From the NCBI RefSeq assembly GCF_001686925.1, contig NZ_LVEN01000013.1:124001-188000 (forward strand): DNA of 64,000 nucleotides, read 5' to 3'. This document shows, piece by piece, positions 16,599 through 25,916 of the stretch. This DNA is from Flavobacterium piscis (GTDB lineage: Bacteria > Bacteroidota > Bacteroidia > Flavobacteriales > Flavobacteriaceae). The stretch's first letter is position 1, and the number at the start of each line of letters is the position of its first letter. The notes beneath the pieces were generated by a model. The model was not told the origin of the DNA. It was given only the letters and a program-made list of their open reading frames with translations, and made no database searches. The translations under genes were made by a program, and so were the position numbers.

Positions 16599-18548
16599 TT
16601 AGTTTTCTTTAGTGGTGTCTACAGGCGTAGATTTAATTTCTACTTTTTGTTTGATCATTTTAGCTTTCATCACAGAGTCTTTAGGAGTAGATTCAATGGC
16701 GCTGGCTTCATTCATTCCACCTAATTTTGCATATTCACTTACAAGACTTTTGTTTAAAACCCTGATTTCTAAATCTGTTCTTGTGATTTTTTTTCTTAAA
16801 TATTTTTCAATCATCAAACTTGCAATTGGTCCGGCAACTGTGGCACCAAAACCTCCATTTTCAATCATAATTGCAATAGCAATTTTGGGATTGTCTTTTG
16901 GGGCAAAAGCAACAAATATCGAGTGATCTTTAAGCTGTGTTCTTTTTCCGTTAATTTTGGCAAAGTTTTCTGCCGTACCTGTTTTTCCGCAAATATCAAT
17001 TCCTTCTACTCTAAGAGCATAAGCCGTTCCTTTATTATAAACATCAAATAAACCGCTAATTACTGGTGGAAAATATTTTTGATCAACAGTTGTAACGTGT
17101 TTATTGGTGAATTTAGCATCAATTTTTTTTCCTTCAATTTTTTTAATGATATGAGGGGTGTAATAATAACCCTGATTGGCAACTGTAGCCATCATGTTCG
17201 CTAACTGAATTGGGGTCATTAAAACCTCTCCCTGACCAATAGCGTTAGAAACGATTGTTGTACTTCTCCATCCGCCGTTAGGATATATTTTTTTGTAGGT
17301 TTTAGATGTCGGTATGTTTCCTCTTTTACCAGTTGGTAAATCATAACCCATAAACTGACCTAACCCAAAACTTTTAATGTGATCACTCCAAACATCAACT
17401 GCCTTGCCAGGATTTGCATATTTATTAATTGTAAGCATATAAGCTTGCGCAAAATAGGTATTGCATGAATTATAAATTCCATTATGCAATTGATGAGGTC
17501 CAAAACCGTGACATTTCATAAAACGGCCTCTACCATAACTAAATCCGTGGTGACACATAAAAGTCGTTTGCTCATTGATAACACCTTCTTGTAAAGCTAC
17601 TAAGCCAGTTAAGATTTTAAACGGAGATCCTGGAGGATATTCTGCTAAAAGTCCTCTGTCGTATAATGGTTTTGCTATAGAATCATGATATAAAAGTGTA
17701 TAGTTTTTTGATCTTTGTCTTCCAACTAAAATACCCGGATCATATGATGGGGCGGTAACTAATGCTAATATTTCACCTGTTTTAGGTTCGATGGCAACAA
17801 TTCCTCCTCTTTTGTTGATCATCAATTCTTCACCGTATTTTTGAAGTTCGGCATCAATAGTTAAATTAATGTCCTCTCCGGCAACTGCAATGGTATCATA
17901 TTTCCCATCTTTATAAGATCCAATTTCACGATTGTATTTATCTTTCTGAATATATTTCACGCCTTTTATTCCTCGTAAAATATTCTCGTAGCTTTCTTCA
18001 ACTCCTTGTTTTCCAATTAAATCTCCACTATTGTAGTAAGGGTTTTTTTTAATTAAGTTTTCGTTTACCTGAGTAATAAAACCAAAGATATTGGCACCGT
18101 AGTCTACTTCATAATCACGAAGAGAACGTTTTTGAAAATAAAAACCTTCATATTTTCTGATTTTTTCCTGAAAAGCGGCAAATTCATTTTTGTTTAATTG
18201 CGGTAAAAATACAGAAGGTAATCTTGGGCTGAATACTTTAGCTTTAGCAATTCTTTTATCGTAATCCTCCTTTGTGATATTTAGTAAAGTGCAAAATTCA
18301 TCAACATTAAGGTCTTCTTTGATTTCTCTCGGAATTACCATGATATCGTAAGAAGCCTGATTGGCAACTAATAATTTTCCGTTTCGGTCGTAAATATAGC
18401 CTCTTTCAGGATAGTCATACAGCTTTTTTATTGCATTATTATCTGATTTTAATTTAAAAGAATCATCTATAATTTGCAAATAAAATACCCTCATCACAAG
18501 CAAAGATGCTGCAATAATAATTAAAGAGGGCAGCAGAATTTTTCTCAT
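16599..18548 (-). CDS. mrdA: Penicillin-binding protein 2 (elongasome transpeptidase)
   Basis: PBP2 cross-links peptidoglycan during cell elongation. The 649-residue product has an N-terminal membrane anchor (about 5-24), a dimerisation region (NNAIKKLYDYPERGYIYDRNG) and a transpeptidase domain. The active-site motifs are SPFK (in YPPGSPFKILTG), SCN (in YNSCNTYFAQAY) and KTG (in CGKTGTAEN). It overlaps mreD by 4 bases and is followed by rodA, its glycosyltransferase partner. The C-terminal 40 residues are Lys/Ser/Thr-rich and look unstructured. Confidence 0.97.
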   Translation of the reverse strand: MRKILLPSLIIIAASLLVMRVFYLQIIDDSFKLKSDNNAIKKLYDYPERGYIYDRNGKLLVANQASYDIMVIPREIKEDLNVDEFCTLLNITKEDYDKRIAKAKVFSPRLPSVFLPQLNKNEFAAFQEKIRKYEGFYFQKRSLRDYEVDYGANIFGFITQVNENLIKKNPYYNSGDLIGKQGVEESYENILRGIKGVKYIQKDKYNREIGSYKDGKYDTIAVAGEDINLTIDAELQKYGEELMINKRGGIVAIEPKTGEILALVTAPSYDPGILVGRQRSKNYTLLYHDSIAKPLYDRGLLAEYPPGSPFKILTGLVALQEGVINEQTTFMCHHGFSYGRGRFMKCHGFGPHQLHNGIYNSCNTYFAQAYMLTINKYANPGKAVDVWSDHIKSFGLGQFMGYDLPTGKRGNIPTSKTYKKIYPNGGWRSTTIVSNAIGQGEVLMTPIQLANMMATVANQGYYYTPHIIKKIEGKKIDAKFTNKHVTTVDQKYFPPVISGLFDVYNKGTAYALRVEGIDICGKTGTAENFAKINGKRTQLKDHSIFVAFAPKDNPKIAIAIMIENGGFGATVAGPIASLMIEKYLRKKITRTDLEIRVLNKSLVSEYAKLGGMNEASAIESTPKDSVMKAKMIKQKVEIKSTPVDTTKEN

Positions 18549-19051
18549 CGTTTATTGGGCTTAATAAGGTAAATTATGATAATTGAGGTGATTATTGTAA
18601 ATATTGAACTAAATAATGTTCGGAGTAAAATATCCCAAATAAATTTAAACTGAAAGGCTTCTAGTATAAACAATACGATATGATGTAATAAAACAGATAC
18701 CAGAATAAAAGAAAATCTTTCAGGTGTTAATGAGTCGTTTAGCTTAATGGTCTGGTATTCATAACTCAGTCCAAATGAGAATTTAAAAATGTAAGGTCTG
18801 TAATAGGCGAGGATAACGCAGGCCGTTGCATGAATTCCTCCTGAATTACAAAACATATCCATTGTAAGTCCCAGCAAAAAACTGGAAAATATTAATCCGG
18901 CTCTATTGCTGTTTACCGGATACAAAATAATGTATAAGATGTATGGGAAGGGACTTATGTACCCTAAAAAATTCATATTATTAAAAATAACAATCTGAAT
19001 TGCTAGTAAAATAATAAATCGAAAAATATTGACTAACAAAGCGCTATTCAT
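18545..19051 (-). CDS. mreD: Rod shape-determining protein MreD
   Basis: A small inner-membrane protein of 168 residues with five to six hydrophobic spans. It is part of the MreBCD scaffold that positions the elongation machinery. Sequence similarity within MreD is low, so the call rests on topology, length and position. It overlaps mreC by 8 bases and mrdA by 4 bases, so translation of the three genes is coupled. The YISPFPYILYIILYPVNSNR segment near 30-50 matches the family in Bacteroidota. Confidence 0.92.
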   Translation of the reverse strand: MNSALLVNIFRFIILLAIQIVIFNNMNFLGYISPFPYILYIILYPVNSNRAGLIFSSFLLGLTMDMFCNSGGIHATACVILAYYRPYIFKFSFGLSYEYQTIKLNDSLTPERFSFILVSVLLHHIVLFILEAFQFKFIWDILLRTLFSSIFTIITSIIIIYLIKPNKR

Positions 19052-19868
19052 CTTTTTTCTTTTTTTCTAAATTAATAAGTTCTTCTCTGTCCTTACTCTT
19101 AATAATATAAACGTGACCTAAATTTGTCATATCATTAAATAGCTTAACATTTATGACATAATAGCTGGTGCCTGATTTAACATATATATTGTTTACTGTA
19201 CCAATATTAATTCCTTCTGGAAAAATTACAGATTGGCCGCCGGTAACAATTGTATCGCCTTTTCTAATAGAAGCTAGTCTGGGAACATCTTCAAGCTGAA
19301 CAAATCCTGTGCTTTTTCCATCCCATGTTAATGAACCAAAATGATTTGACTTTTTTAGTTTTGCATTAATGTGCGATTTCATGTTCAAAATACTTACTAC
19401 TGTTGAGTATCTTGGCGATGTATTATCAATAACCCCTATAATCCCTAAACTATTGATTACTCCCATATCCTGTTTGATTCCGTCATTTGATCCGGAATTT
19501 AAAGTAATGTAGTTTTCGTGCGTACTGTATGAGTTATGAATTACTTTTGAAACTATGATATCTGCAGGTTTTACTCCTTTTACACTATCTGCTAAAGGAA
19601 CTTTTGTAGTGTCTTCCTTATTGAATAAAAGACTTTTTAATCTTGCGTTTTCAAGTACAAGTTCGTCGTTTTCAGTTCTTAAATTCAAATATTCATTTAC
19701 ATGATTGATTCTTTCATAAACACCTCCGCTTAAAAAATTAGCTGAACTGATTACTTTACTTCTATGAAAAGAATGCGATTGAATTGTGAGAGCCAACGAA
19801 ATACCTAAAAGCAGCAAAAACAGCAATCGATTACTGTTTCTTATAATAAAATTAAAAATTTGCTGCAT
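19044..19868 (-). CDS. mreC: Rod shape-determining protein MreC
   Basis: A bitopic periplasmic protein of 274 residues linking MreB filaments to the PBP2/RodA synthase. One N-terminal membrane span (about 13-30) is followed by a coiled coil (about 55-95) and a beta-rich domain with the typical LNSGSNDGIKQDMGVINSLGIIGVI segment (about 125-150) and the later IRKGDTIVTGGQSVIFPEGI (about 205-224). It lies 108 bases after mreB, with a strong hairpin in between, and overlaps mreD. Confidence 0.96.
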   Translation of the reverse strand: MQQIFNFIIRNSNRLLFLLLLGISLALTIQSHSFHRSKVISSANFLSGGVYERINHVNEYLNLRTENDELVLENARLKSLLFNKEDTTKVPLADSVKGVKPADIIVSKVIHNSYSTHENYITLNSGSNDGIKQDMGVINSLGIIGVIDNTSPRYSTVVSILNMKSHINAKLKKSNHFGSLTWDGKSTGFVQLEDVPRLASIRKGDTIVTGGQSVIFPEGINIGTVNNIYVKSGTSYYVINVKLFNDMTNLGHVYIIKSKDREELINLEKKKKDE

Positions 19869-19914
19869 TTCTTGTTTGGTTATTTTGTTTCAGGATATGC
19901 TATTAAGTTTCAAA

Positions 19915-19956
19915 TTTTATAAGAGTCAGATAAATTAAATCTGACTCTTATAAAAA
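19915..19956 (-). terminator. Long perfect hairpin between mreB and mreC
   Basis: The arms at 19915-19931 and 19939-19956 pair over about 17 bases (core AAGAGTCAGAT with ATCTGACTCTT) around a 7-base loop, flanked by A/T runs. On the minus strand it comes right after the mreB stop. It may act as a partial terminator or an mRNA-end stabiliser, giving more MreB than MreC/MreD. Confidence 0.65.
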
Positions 19957-19976
19957 CATATTGATTATTTTGAATC

Positions 19977-21005
19977 TTATTTAATTAAGATACTTTTAAA
20001 TTTTGCAATATTTTTAAGTGCCATTCCGGTTCCACGAACTACAGCTCTTAACGGGTCTTCAGCAATATAAACAGGTAAATCTGTTTTTTGCGAAATACGT
20101 TTGTCAAGACCTCTTAACATAGATCCACCACCGGCTAAATAAATACCAGTGTTGTAAATGTCTGCCGCTAATTCAGGAGGAGTTTGAGATAATGTTTCCA
20201 TTACAGCATCTTCAATACGCTGAATTGATTTGTCTAATGCTTTAGCAATTTCACGGTAAGAAACATCAACTTGTTTTGGTTTACCGGTAAGTAAATCTCT
20301 ACCCTGAACTGACATATCCTCAGGAGGACCATCTAAATCTTCGATAGCAGCTCCAATTTGAATTTTTATTTTCTCTGCAGTACTTTCTCCCACAAAAAGA
20401 TTGTGTTGAGTACGCATATAGTAAACGATATCATTTGTAAAAACGTCACCTGCAATTTTTACAGATTTGTCGCATACAATACCGCCTAATGCAATTACAG
20501 CAATTTCTGTTGTACCACCTCCAATATCAACAATCATGTTTCCTTTTGGCTGCATGATATCAATACCAATACCAATTGCTGCTGCCATTGGCTCATGAAT
20601 TAAGTAAACTTCTTTTCCGTTTACTCTTTCACAAGATTCTTTTACAGCTCTCATCTCAACCTCAGTAATTCCAGACGGAATACATACTACCATTCTTAAA
20701 GCTGGAGTAAACATTCTTTTCTTTAATGCAGGAATACTTTTGATGAACATGTTGATCATCTTTTCCGAAGCATCAAAATCTGCAATTACACCATCTTTCA
20801 AAGGCCTTATGGTCTTGATGTTTTCATGCGTTTTACCTTGCATCATATTGGCTTCTTTACCAACAGCAATGATTTTGCCTGATATTCTGTCACGTGCAAC
20901 GATTGACGGACTATCAATAACAACTTTATCATTATGTATGATTAAAGTGTTTGCGGTACCAAGGTCTATCGCAATATCCTCGGTCATGAAATCAAAAAAT
21001 CCCAT
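19977..21005 (-). CDS. mreB: Rod shape-determining protein MreB (bacterial actin)
   Basis: MreB forms membrane-bound filaments that orient side-wall synthesis. The 342-residue product has the actin-fold ATP-binding motifs: DLGTANTLI (about 14-22), DIGGGTTEIAVIALGGI (about 161-177) and AGGGSMLRGLD (about 290-300). The N-terminal FFDFMTEDIAIDLG is typical. It is downstream of purH by 54 bases on the same strand and upstream of mreC. The order purH-mreB-mreC-mreD-mrdA-rodA is familiar in Flavobacteriia. Confidence 0.98.
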   Translation of the reverse strand: MGFFDFMTEDIAIDLGTANTLIIHNDKVVIDSPSIVARDRISGKIIAVGKEANMMQGKTHENIKTIRPLKDGVIADFDASEKMINMFIKSIPALKKRMFTPALRMVVCIPSGITEVEMRAVKESCERVNGKEVYLIHEPMAAAIGIGIDIMQPKGNMIVDIGGGTTEIAVIALGGIVCDKSVKIAGDVFTNDIVYYMRTQHNLFVGESTAEKIKIQIGAAIEDLDGPPEDMSVQGRDLLTGKPKQVDVSYREIAKALDKSIQRIEDAVMETLSQTPPELAADIYNTGIYLAGGGSMLRGLDKRISQKTDLPVYIAEDPLRAVVRGTGMALKNIAKFKSILIK

Positions 21006-21059
21006 AAGTTTTTTAGGGGTTTAAAATGTTATAAATTATTTTGAACAAAGTTAAACAAA

Positions 21060-22586
21060 TTAATGTTTAAAATGACGTGTTCCTGTAAATACCATTGCAA
21101 CATTATTTTCGTTGCAATAATTTATGCTTAATTCGTCTTTTATCGAACCTCCGGGCTGAATTACAGCTGTTATTCCTGCTTTTTTAGCTAATTCTACACA
21201 ATCCGGAAAAGGGAAAAATGCATCACTTGCCATAGAAGCGCCGGTTAAATCAAAACCAAAAGCTTTTGCTTTATCTACAGCTTGTACCAAAGCATCAACT
21301 CTTGATGTCTGGCCGGTTCCTGAAGAAATTAATGTTCCGTTTTTTGCAAAAACAATCGTGTTTGATTTGGTGTTTTTACAAATTTTTGAAGCAAATATCA
21401 AGTCTTCTATTTCCTGAGCAGTCGGCTCAGTGATAGTAACGGTTTTTAAATGCTCTTTAGTATCTGTAATATTATTTCTGTCCTGAATTAACAAACCGTT
21501 AAGACATGTTCTTACTTGTCTTGAAGGTAATTCAACTTCATTTTGAACTAATATAATTCTGTTTTTCTTTTCTTGTAAAACGGCAATTGTATCATCATCA
21601 TAACTTGGAGCAATTACTACTTCGCAGAATAATTTATTGATTTCCTGTGCTGTAGCCAAATCAATTTTAGTGTTTGCAATCAAAACTCCACCAAAAGCAG
21701 ATGTTGGATCGCAAGCCAATGCTGCTAAATAAGCTTCGCTGATTGTTTTTCTTGAAGCTAAACCACAAGCATTATTATGTTTTAAAATAGCAAATGTTGG
21801 TCCGTCAGTTTTAAACTCATTAATTAAGTTTACTGCCGCGTCAACATCTAACAAATTGTTATATGATAATTCTTTTCCGTGAACCTTTTTAAACATCGCA
21901 TCAAAATCTCCAAAAAAGAAACCTTTTTGATGTGGGTTTTCACCATATCTTAAAACCTGGCCACCTGCAATACTTTCTTTGTAGATAGTTTCGTCAGTAT
22001 TAAAATAATTAAAAATAGCACCGTCATAATGAGAGGAAACGTGGAATGCTTTTGTAGCAAACAATCTTCTGTTTTCAAGAGTTGTTGCTCCGTTTTGTTC
22101 TGTAATTAAATCCAAAAGCAAACTGTATTCATTAACAGAAGCTACAATTACAGTGTCTTTGAAGTTTTTTGCACCGGCACGAATCAATGAAATTCCGCCA
22201 ATATCAATTTTTTCAATAATATCCTGTTCGCTTGCGCCAGAAGCAACCGTTTTTTCAAATGGGTACAAATCAACAATAACCAGATCAATTTGAGGAATAT
22301 CAAATTCCTTCATTTGCTGAACGTCACTTTCGTTATCCTGACGGTTTAAGATTCCGCCAAAAATTTTCGGGTGCAAAGTTTTTACCCTTCCGCCAAGAAT
22401 TTCCGGGAATGAAGTAATATCTTCAACAGGAACTACAGGAATTCCAAGGTTTTTTATAAAATCTTCGGTTCCTCCAGTCGAATAAAGCGTTACGTTTTGT
22501 TCGTGTAATTTTCTAACGATTGGCTCTAAGCCATCTTTCGAAAAAACAGAAATTAATGCTGATTGTATTGTTTTAGTTGTGCTCAT
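21060..22586 (-). CDS. purH: Bifunctional AICAR formyltransferase / IMP cyclohydrolase
   Basis: PurH performs the last two steps of purine synthesis, formylating AICAR and closing the ring to IMP. The cyclohydrolase domain (about 1-200) has SVFSKDGLEPIVRKLHEQNV and TLHPKIFGGIL. The transformylase domain follows, with LRYGENPHQKGFFFGD, KHNNACGLA (catalytic Lys-His region), SDAFFPFPD and the C-terminal FTGTRHFKH. The open frame extends to an ATG at 22613, but a perfect -7 element covers 22611-22618. The ATG at 22586 (MSTTKT) is therefore the likely start, giving 508 residues. Confidence 0.97.
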   Translation of the reverse strand: MSTTKTIQSALISVFSKDGLEPIVRKLHEQNVTLYSTGGTEDFIKNLGIPVVPVEDITSFPEILGGRVKTLHPKIFGGILNRQDNESDVQQMKEFDIPQIDLVIVDLYPFEKTVASGASEQDIIEKIDIGGISLIRAGAKNFKDTVIVASVNEYSLLLDLITEQNGATTLENRRLFATKAFHVSSHYDGAIFNYFNTDETIYKESIAGGQVLRYGENPHQKGFFFGDFDAMFKKVHGKELSYNNLLDVDAAVNLINEFKTDGPTFAILKHNNACGLASRKTISEAYLAALACDPTSAFGGVLIANTKIDLATAQEINKLFCEVVIAPSYDDDTIAVLQEKKNRIILVQNEVELPSRQVRTCLNGLLIQDRNNITDTKEHLKTVTITEPTAQEIEDLIFASKICKNTKSNTIVFAKNGTLISSGTGQTSRVDALVQAVDKAKAFGFDLTGASMASDAFFPFPDCVELAKKAGITAVIQPGGSIKDELSINYCNENNVAMVFTGTRHFKH

Positions 22587-22610
22587 TGTGTAGTTATGAT
22601 TTTCAGACTG

Positions 22611-22618
22611 CAAAAGTA
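22611..22618 (-). promoter_or_regulatory. purH-mre operon promoter, -7 element
   Basis: The minus strand reads TACTTTTG, an exact TAnnTTTG match, about 25 bases upstream of the chosen purH start. It probably drives purH and at least part of the mreBCD-mrdA-rodA genes. Confidence 0.65.
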
Positions 22619-22751
22619 GTTTTTTTAAATATTATTTTAAAGAAAATTAATGTAACATTATGCTAAAAAAATCTACTGATGAGTAAGTTAACTTTTATTA
22701 GGATTTTGATTTTAATTTATTGAATTTTACTTTTATGAAAAATACACGTAT

Positions 22752-23999
22752 ATGCTGGTTTATCTAAGGTTATTAAAAGAAAGTTTCCGCTTTGCCATAA
22801 ACGCTTTGCGAAATAATAAACTGCGTACCTTATTGTCGCTGTTAGGTGTTACGATTGGTATTTTTTCGATTATTGCTGTTTTGGCAGCGGTAGATTCTTT
22901 AGATCGAAAGATTTCAAAAGATTTGAGCAGCTTAGATAAAAATACGATTTATTTAATGAAATATTGTTTTGGTCCTTCTGAAATTCCACAATGGAAAAGA
23001 GAGCAATTTCCAAATGTAAAATATGATGAATACATCAGTTTAAAAAATTCCCTTAATAATACAGATCAGGTCGCTTATCAGCTTTTTGTAAATCATGAAA
23101 CTTTAAAATATGATTCAAAAACTGTTAGTGATGTTAATATAGTTCCTTCGTCCAGCGAAATGGTCGATATTGAAGGATTAAGTTTCGATAAAGGAAGATT
23201 TTATAATGAATCTGAATCCAATTCCGGAAGCGCAGTTATTGTTCTGGGATACGATATTGCTGAGGGACTTTTTGAAACTAGCGATCCTATTGGTAAAAAT
23301 ATTCGTTTATACGGACAGCGTTTTACCGTAATTGGTGTAATAAAAAAACAGGGTGCGGGTTTTTTTGGCGATAGTAATGATACATCGGTTTATTTACCAA
23401 CGAACTTTTTGCGCAGAATGTATGGTGATAATGATGCAATGACACCGGTTATTGTTTTAAAACCTGTAAAAGGAGTAGATATGGAGGCGTATAAAGCCGA
23501 AGTTGCCCAAAAACTAAGAGCAATTCGCGGAATGAAAGCAGGCGAGTCTGATAATTTCTTTATTAATGTACTTTCTGGTTTTACTGATTTTGTAGATGGA
23601 ATTCTGGGAAGTTTAAGGTTTGGAGGTATATTTATTAGTTTCTTTTCTTTTTTGGTTGGAGGTTTTGGTGTGGCAAATATTATGTTTGTTTCGGTAAAAG
23701 AGCGAACTAATTTAATAGGGATTCAAAAATCTTTAGGCGCAAAAAATCGTTTTATATTGTTTCAGTTTTTGTTCGAAGCCGTTATTCTTTGTTTGATAGG
23801 CGGAATAATTGGTTTGTTGATTGTTTGGTTGATGTCCCTGCTTTTAACTAATTTATTAGATTTCGAATTCGTATTAAGTTTCTGGAATGTTATTATCGGG
23901 GCAGGATTATCGATTCTGGTTGGTATAATATCCGGAATTTTACCGGCAATTTCGGCAGCAAAATTAGATCCGGTTGAAGCGATTAGAACGGGAATGTAA
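22752..23999 (+). CDS. ABC transporter permease, MacB/FtsX type
   Basis: A 415-residue inner-membrane protein. One span lies near the N-terminus (about 25-45, in RNNKLRTLLSLLGVTIGIFSIIAVLAAVD), a large periplasmic MacB-type domain covers about 50-275, and three spans lie near 285-310, 335-365 and 380-405. The conserved segments VANIMFVSVKERTNLIGIQKSLGAKNRFIL and the C-terminal LDPVEAIRTG are diagnostic. Such permeases move lipoproteins, peptides or drugs or drive envelope machinery together with an ATPase. No ATPase gene is beside it, so its partner is elsewhere. The substrate is unknown. Confidence 0.9.
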   Translation: MLVYLRLLKESFRFAINALRNNKLRTLLSLLGVTIGIFSIIAVLAAVDSLDRKISKDLSSLDKNTIYLMKYCFGPSEIPQWKREQFPNVKYDEYISLKNSLNNTDQVAYQLFVNHETLKYDSKTVSDVNIVPSSSEMVDIEGLSFDKGRFYNESESNSGSAVIVLGYDIAEGLFETSDPIGKNIRLYGQRFTVIGVIKKQGAGFFGDSNDTSVYLPTNFLRRMYGDNDAMTPVIVLKPVKGVDMEAYKAEVAQKLRAIRGMKAGESDNFFINVLSGFTDFVDGILGSLRFGGIFISFFSFLVGGFGVANIMFVSVKERTNLIGIQKSLGAKNRFILFQFLFEAVILCLIGGIIGLLIVWLMSLLLTNLLDFEFVLSFWNVIIGAGLSILVGIISGILPAISAAKLDPVEAIRTGM

Positions 24000-24261
24000 T
24001 TTTAAGGATCTAAGATGCTGAGTTGCTAAGGTCCTGAGATTTTTTTTTTTTTTTTTTTGAAGGTGAAAAGAAACAAACATTGGAGTTCGTTGGTGATAAA
24101 GTTCCAGGGAAACAATTTCTGTTGTAGATATGGAATTATTCCGTTGAATATAAAATTTATTCTTTTGAATAGCCTCCAGCTTTAGCTGGAGATTTAAATA
24201 AAGATTAGAAATTAGGCTTTAGCCAAATAATTAATGCTTAGTAAACTTGCGAAAGGTTTCT
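24000..24261. repeat. Intergenic stretch with a T19 run and palindromes
   Basis: No gene is seen. It contains CTAAGATGCTGAGTTGCTAAG, a run of 19 T (24040-24058), the palindrome CTCCAGC-TTTA-GCTGGAG (24174-24191) and a shorter GGCTTTAGCC. The last two look like fragments of a dispersed intergenic repeat. Confidence 0.6.
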
Positions 24262-24298
24262 AAAAAAAATCCGAAGAAATATTCTTCGGTTTTTTTTT
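24262..24298. terminator. Bidirectional terminator between ABC permease region and lipoprotein gene
   Basis: AATCCGAAGAA pairs with TTCTTCGGTT around a 3-base loop, with runs of A on the left and T on the right. It overlaps the stop codon of the minus-strand lipoprotein gene. Confidence 0.8.
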
Positions 24299-24899
24299 AG
24301 TTCTTATTTGGGAATTTAATTTTAGTTCGATCCCATTTAATAGAATCAGAATAATAGTAATCATTATTGGTTTTGTATTTCAAAACAGTATCCTCTTCTT
24401 GAGTGGTTCTTCTGATTGCATAAGCCTGTAATTGATTTTTGTTTAGGAACTTGAAAAAGGATGTGTTTTTTATAGTGTCATTTTGAGACGCAATAATTAA
24501 TATTCGTCTGTTTTTCTCTTTACTTAGAATGTTTTCTGATAAAAAATCATTTAAGCTTACTTCTGGAATTTTAACAATATCTTTTGGTTGTAGGTCAAGA
24601 AAATGGGGAAGTGTATCTTTTTCACTGCCGTAACTACATAATTCAAGGAAATATCTTTTTTGATAAAAATAGAAACTTCCTTTTTTGTCAATTAATAACT
24701 GATGCTCTGCATAAAAACCTTTTCTTGGAGGAGGAGCAAATCTGTCCGTATGTTTTTTTATGGAATCGTAATATTTTTCAAGTTTTTCATCTTCATATGA
24801 GATGATGTAGGTTTTGTTTCTCTCAATAATTTTTTCTTCTTTCTTAGTACAATTCAAAAGAAACAAACAAATTGCAAAACCAACTAAAACTCTTTTCAT
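24297..24899 (-). CDS. Hypothetical lipoprotein, 200 residues
   Basis: I do not recognise a family. The N-terminus is a lipoprotein signal peptide: a basic start, the hydrophobic stretch VGFAICLFLLNC, and Cys17 as the likely lipidation site followed by TKKEEK. The mature protein is Lys/Asp/Glu-rich with aromatic clusters (YFYQKRYFLELCSYG) and no membrane span. Its terminator overlaps its stop codon, and the accD terminator lies 28 bases upstream of its start, so it is probably transcribed alone. Confidence 0.65.
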   Translation of the reverse strand: MKRVLVGFAICLFLLNCTKKEEKIIERNKTYIISYEDEKLEKYYDSIKKHTDRFAPPPRKGFYAEHQLLIDKKGSFYFYQKRYFLELCSYGSEKDTLPHFLDLQPKDIVKIPEVSLNDFLSENILSKEKNRRILIIASQNDTIKNTSFFKFLNKNQLQAYAIRRTTQEEDTVLKYKTNNDYYYSDSIKWDRTKIKFPNKN

Positions 24900-24927
24900 A
24901 AAACTAAGATTTCAAATAAAGATATAA

Positions 24928-24964
24928 AAAAATCTCACCTGCAAATTAAGCGGATGAGATTTTA
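24928..24964 (-). terminator. Intrinsic terminator after accD
   Basis: On the minus strand AATCTCATCCGC pairs with GCAGGTGAGATT (one mismatch, one wobble) around a 7-base loop, followed by a T run. It sits 23 bases past the accD stop. Confidence 0.75.
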
Positions 24965-24987
24965 TATGTTTAAGAAAGTTTTTAAAA

Positions 24988-25842
24988 CTATCTAATTGTA
25001 TTGTTTTGAATCAAATCGATATATAAGTTAATCTTATCTTTCAATTCTTTTCTTGGCGTGATAAAGTCAAGGAAACCATGCTCTAAAAGAAATTCGGCAG
25101 TTTGAAAACCTTCTGGTAAATCTTTTCCTGTAGTATCGCGAACAACACGAGGACCTGCAAAACCAATTAAAGCCCCAGGTTCAGAGATGTTGATGTCTCC
25201 TAACATTGCATATGATGCAGTTGTTCCTCCTGTAGTTGGGTCAGTACAAAGCGAGATGTATGGTAATTTAGCTTCAGCTAACTGAGCTAATTTTACTGAT
25301 GTTTTAGCTAATTGCATTAATGAATAAGCAGCTTCCATCATACGAGCTCCACCTGACTTAGAAATCATTACAAAAGGTAGTTTGTTTTTGATCGCGTGAT
25401 CAATACCTCTGGCAATTTTTTCTCCAACAACCGCTCCCATAGATCCGCCAATAAAGGCAAAATCCATACAGCAGATAACAAGTTCTTTTCCTTTAGATTT
25501 CCCCACTCCTGTACGCACAGCGTCTTTCAGGTGAGTTTTCTCCATTACATCCTTCAATCTTTCTGCATATTTTTTTGTATCCACAAAATGCAAAGGGTCT
25601 TTTGATGTCATGTTTTTATCCAATTCAACAAATTCGTTATTGTCGAATAAAATTTCAAAATAGGTTGCGCTTCCAATTCTAACATGAAAATCATCTTCAG
25701 GACTAACAAATAAGTTTCTGGCTAATTCATCAGCATCAATAATTTTTCCTGTAGGAGATTTGTACCACAATCCTTTAGGAACGTCCATTTTATCTTCGGT
25801 CGCAGTCGTAATCCCTTTTTCTTGTCTTTTAAACCAAGCCAT
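24988..25842 (-). CDS. accD: Acetyl-CoA carboxylase carboxyltransferase subunit beta
   Basis: AccD with AccA transfers the carboxyl group from carboxybiotin to acetyl-CoA, the first step of fatty-acid synthesis. The 284-residue product has the crotonase-like core: [58 protein letters not shown] and [14 protein letters not shown]. The N-terminal region that forms a four-Cys zinc ribbon in E. coli AccD is present ([20 protein letters not shown], then VSPEDDFH), but all four cysteines are replaced. It follows fba by 74 bases, with an A/T-rich direct-inverted repeat between. Confidence 0.96.
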   Translation of the reverse strand: MAWFKRQEKGITTATEDKMDVPKGLWYKSPTGKIIDADELARNLFVSPEDDFHVRIGSATYFEILFDNNEFVELDKNMTSKDPLHFVDTKKYAERLKDVMEKTHLKDAVRTGVGKSKGKELVICCMDFAFIGGSMGAVVGEKIARGIDHAIKNKLPFVMISKSGGARMMEAAYSLMQLAKTSVKLAQLAEAKLPYISLCTDPTTGGTTASYAMLGDINISEPGALIGFAGPRVVRDTTGKDLPEGFQTAEFLLEHGFLDFITPRKELKDKINLYIDLIQNNTIR

Positions 25843-25859
25843 ATTTTTTGTTTTTTTTG

Positions 25860-25914
25860 TTTCAGGTTTAAAGTTTGAAGTTGAGAAACTTGAAACCTGA
25901 AACTTTAAACTTTT
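25860..25914. repeat. TTTCAGGTTTAAAGTTT inverted repeat
   Basis: CAGGTTTAAAGTTTGAAGTT and its near-complement (AACTTGAAACCTGAAACTTT) face each other between accD and fba. A related arrangement lies between etfB and etfA (37085-37135). These are simple intergenic repeats with no known role. Confidence 0.5.
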
Positions 25915-25916
25915 AA

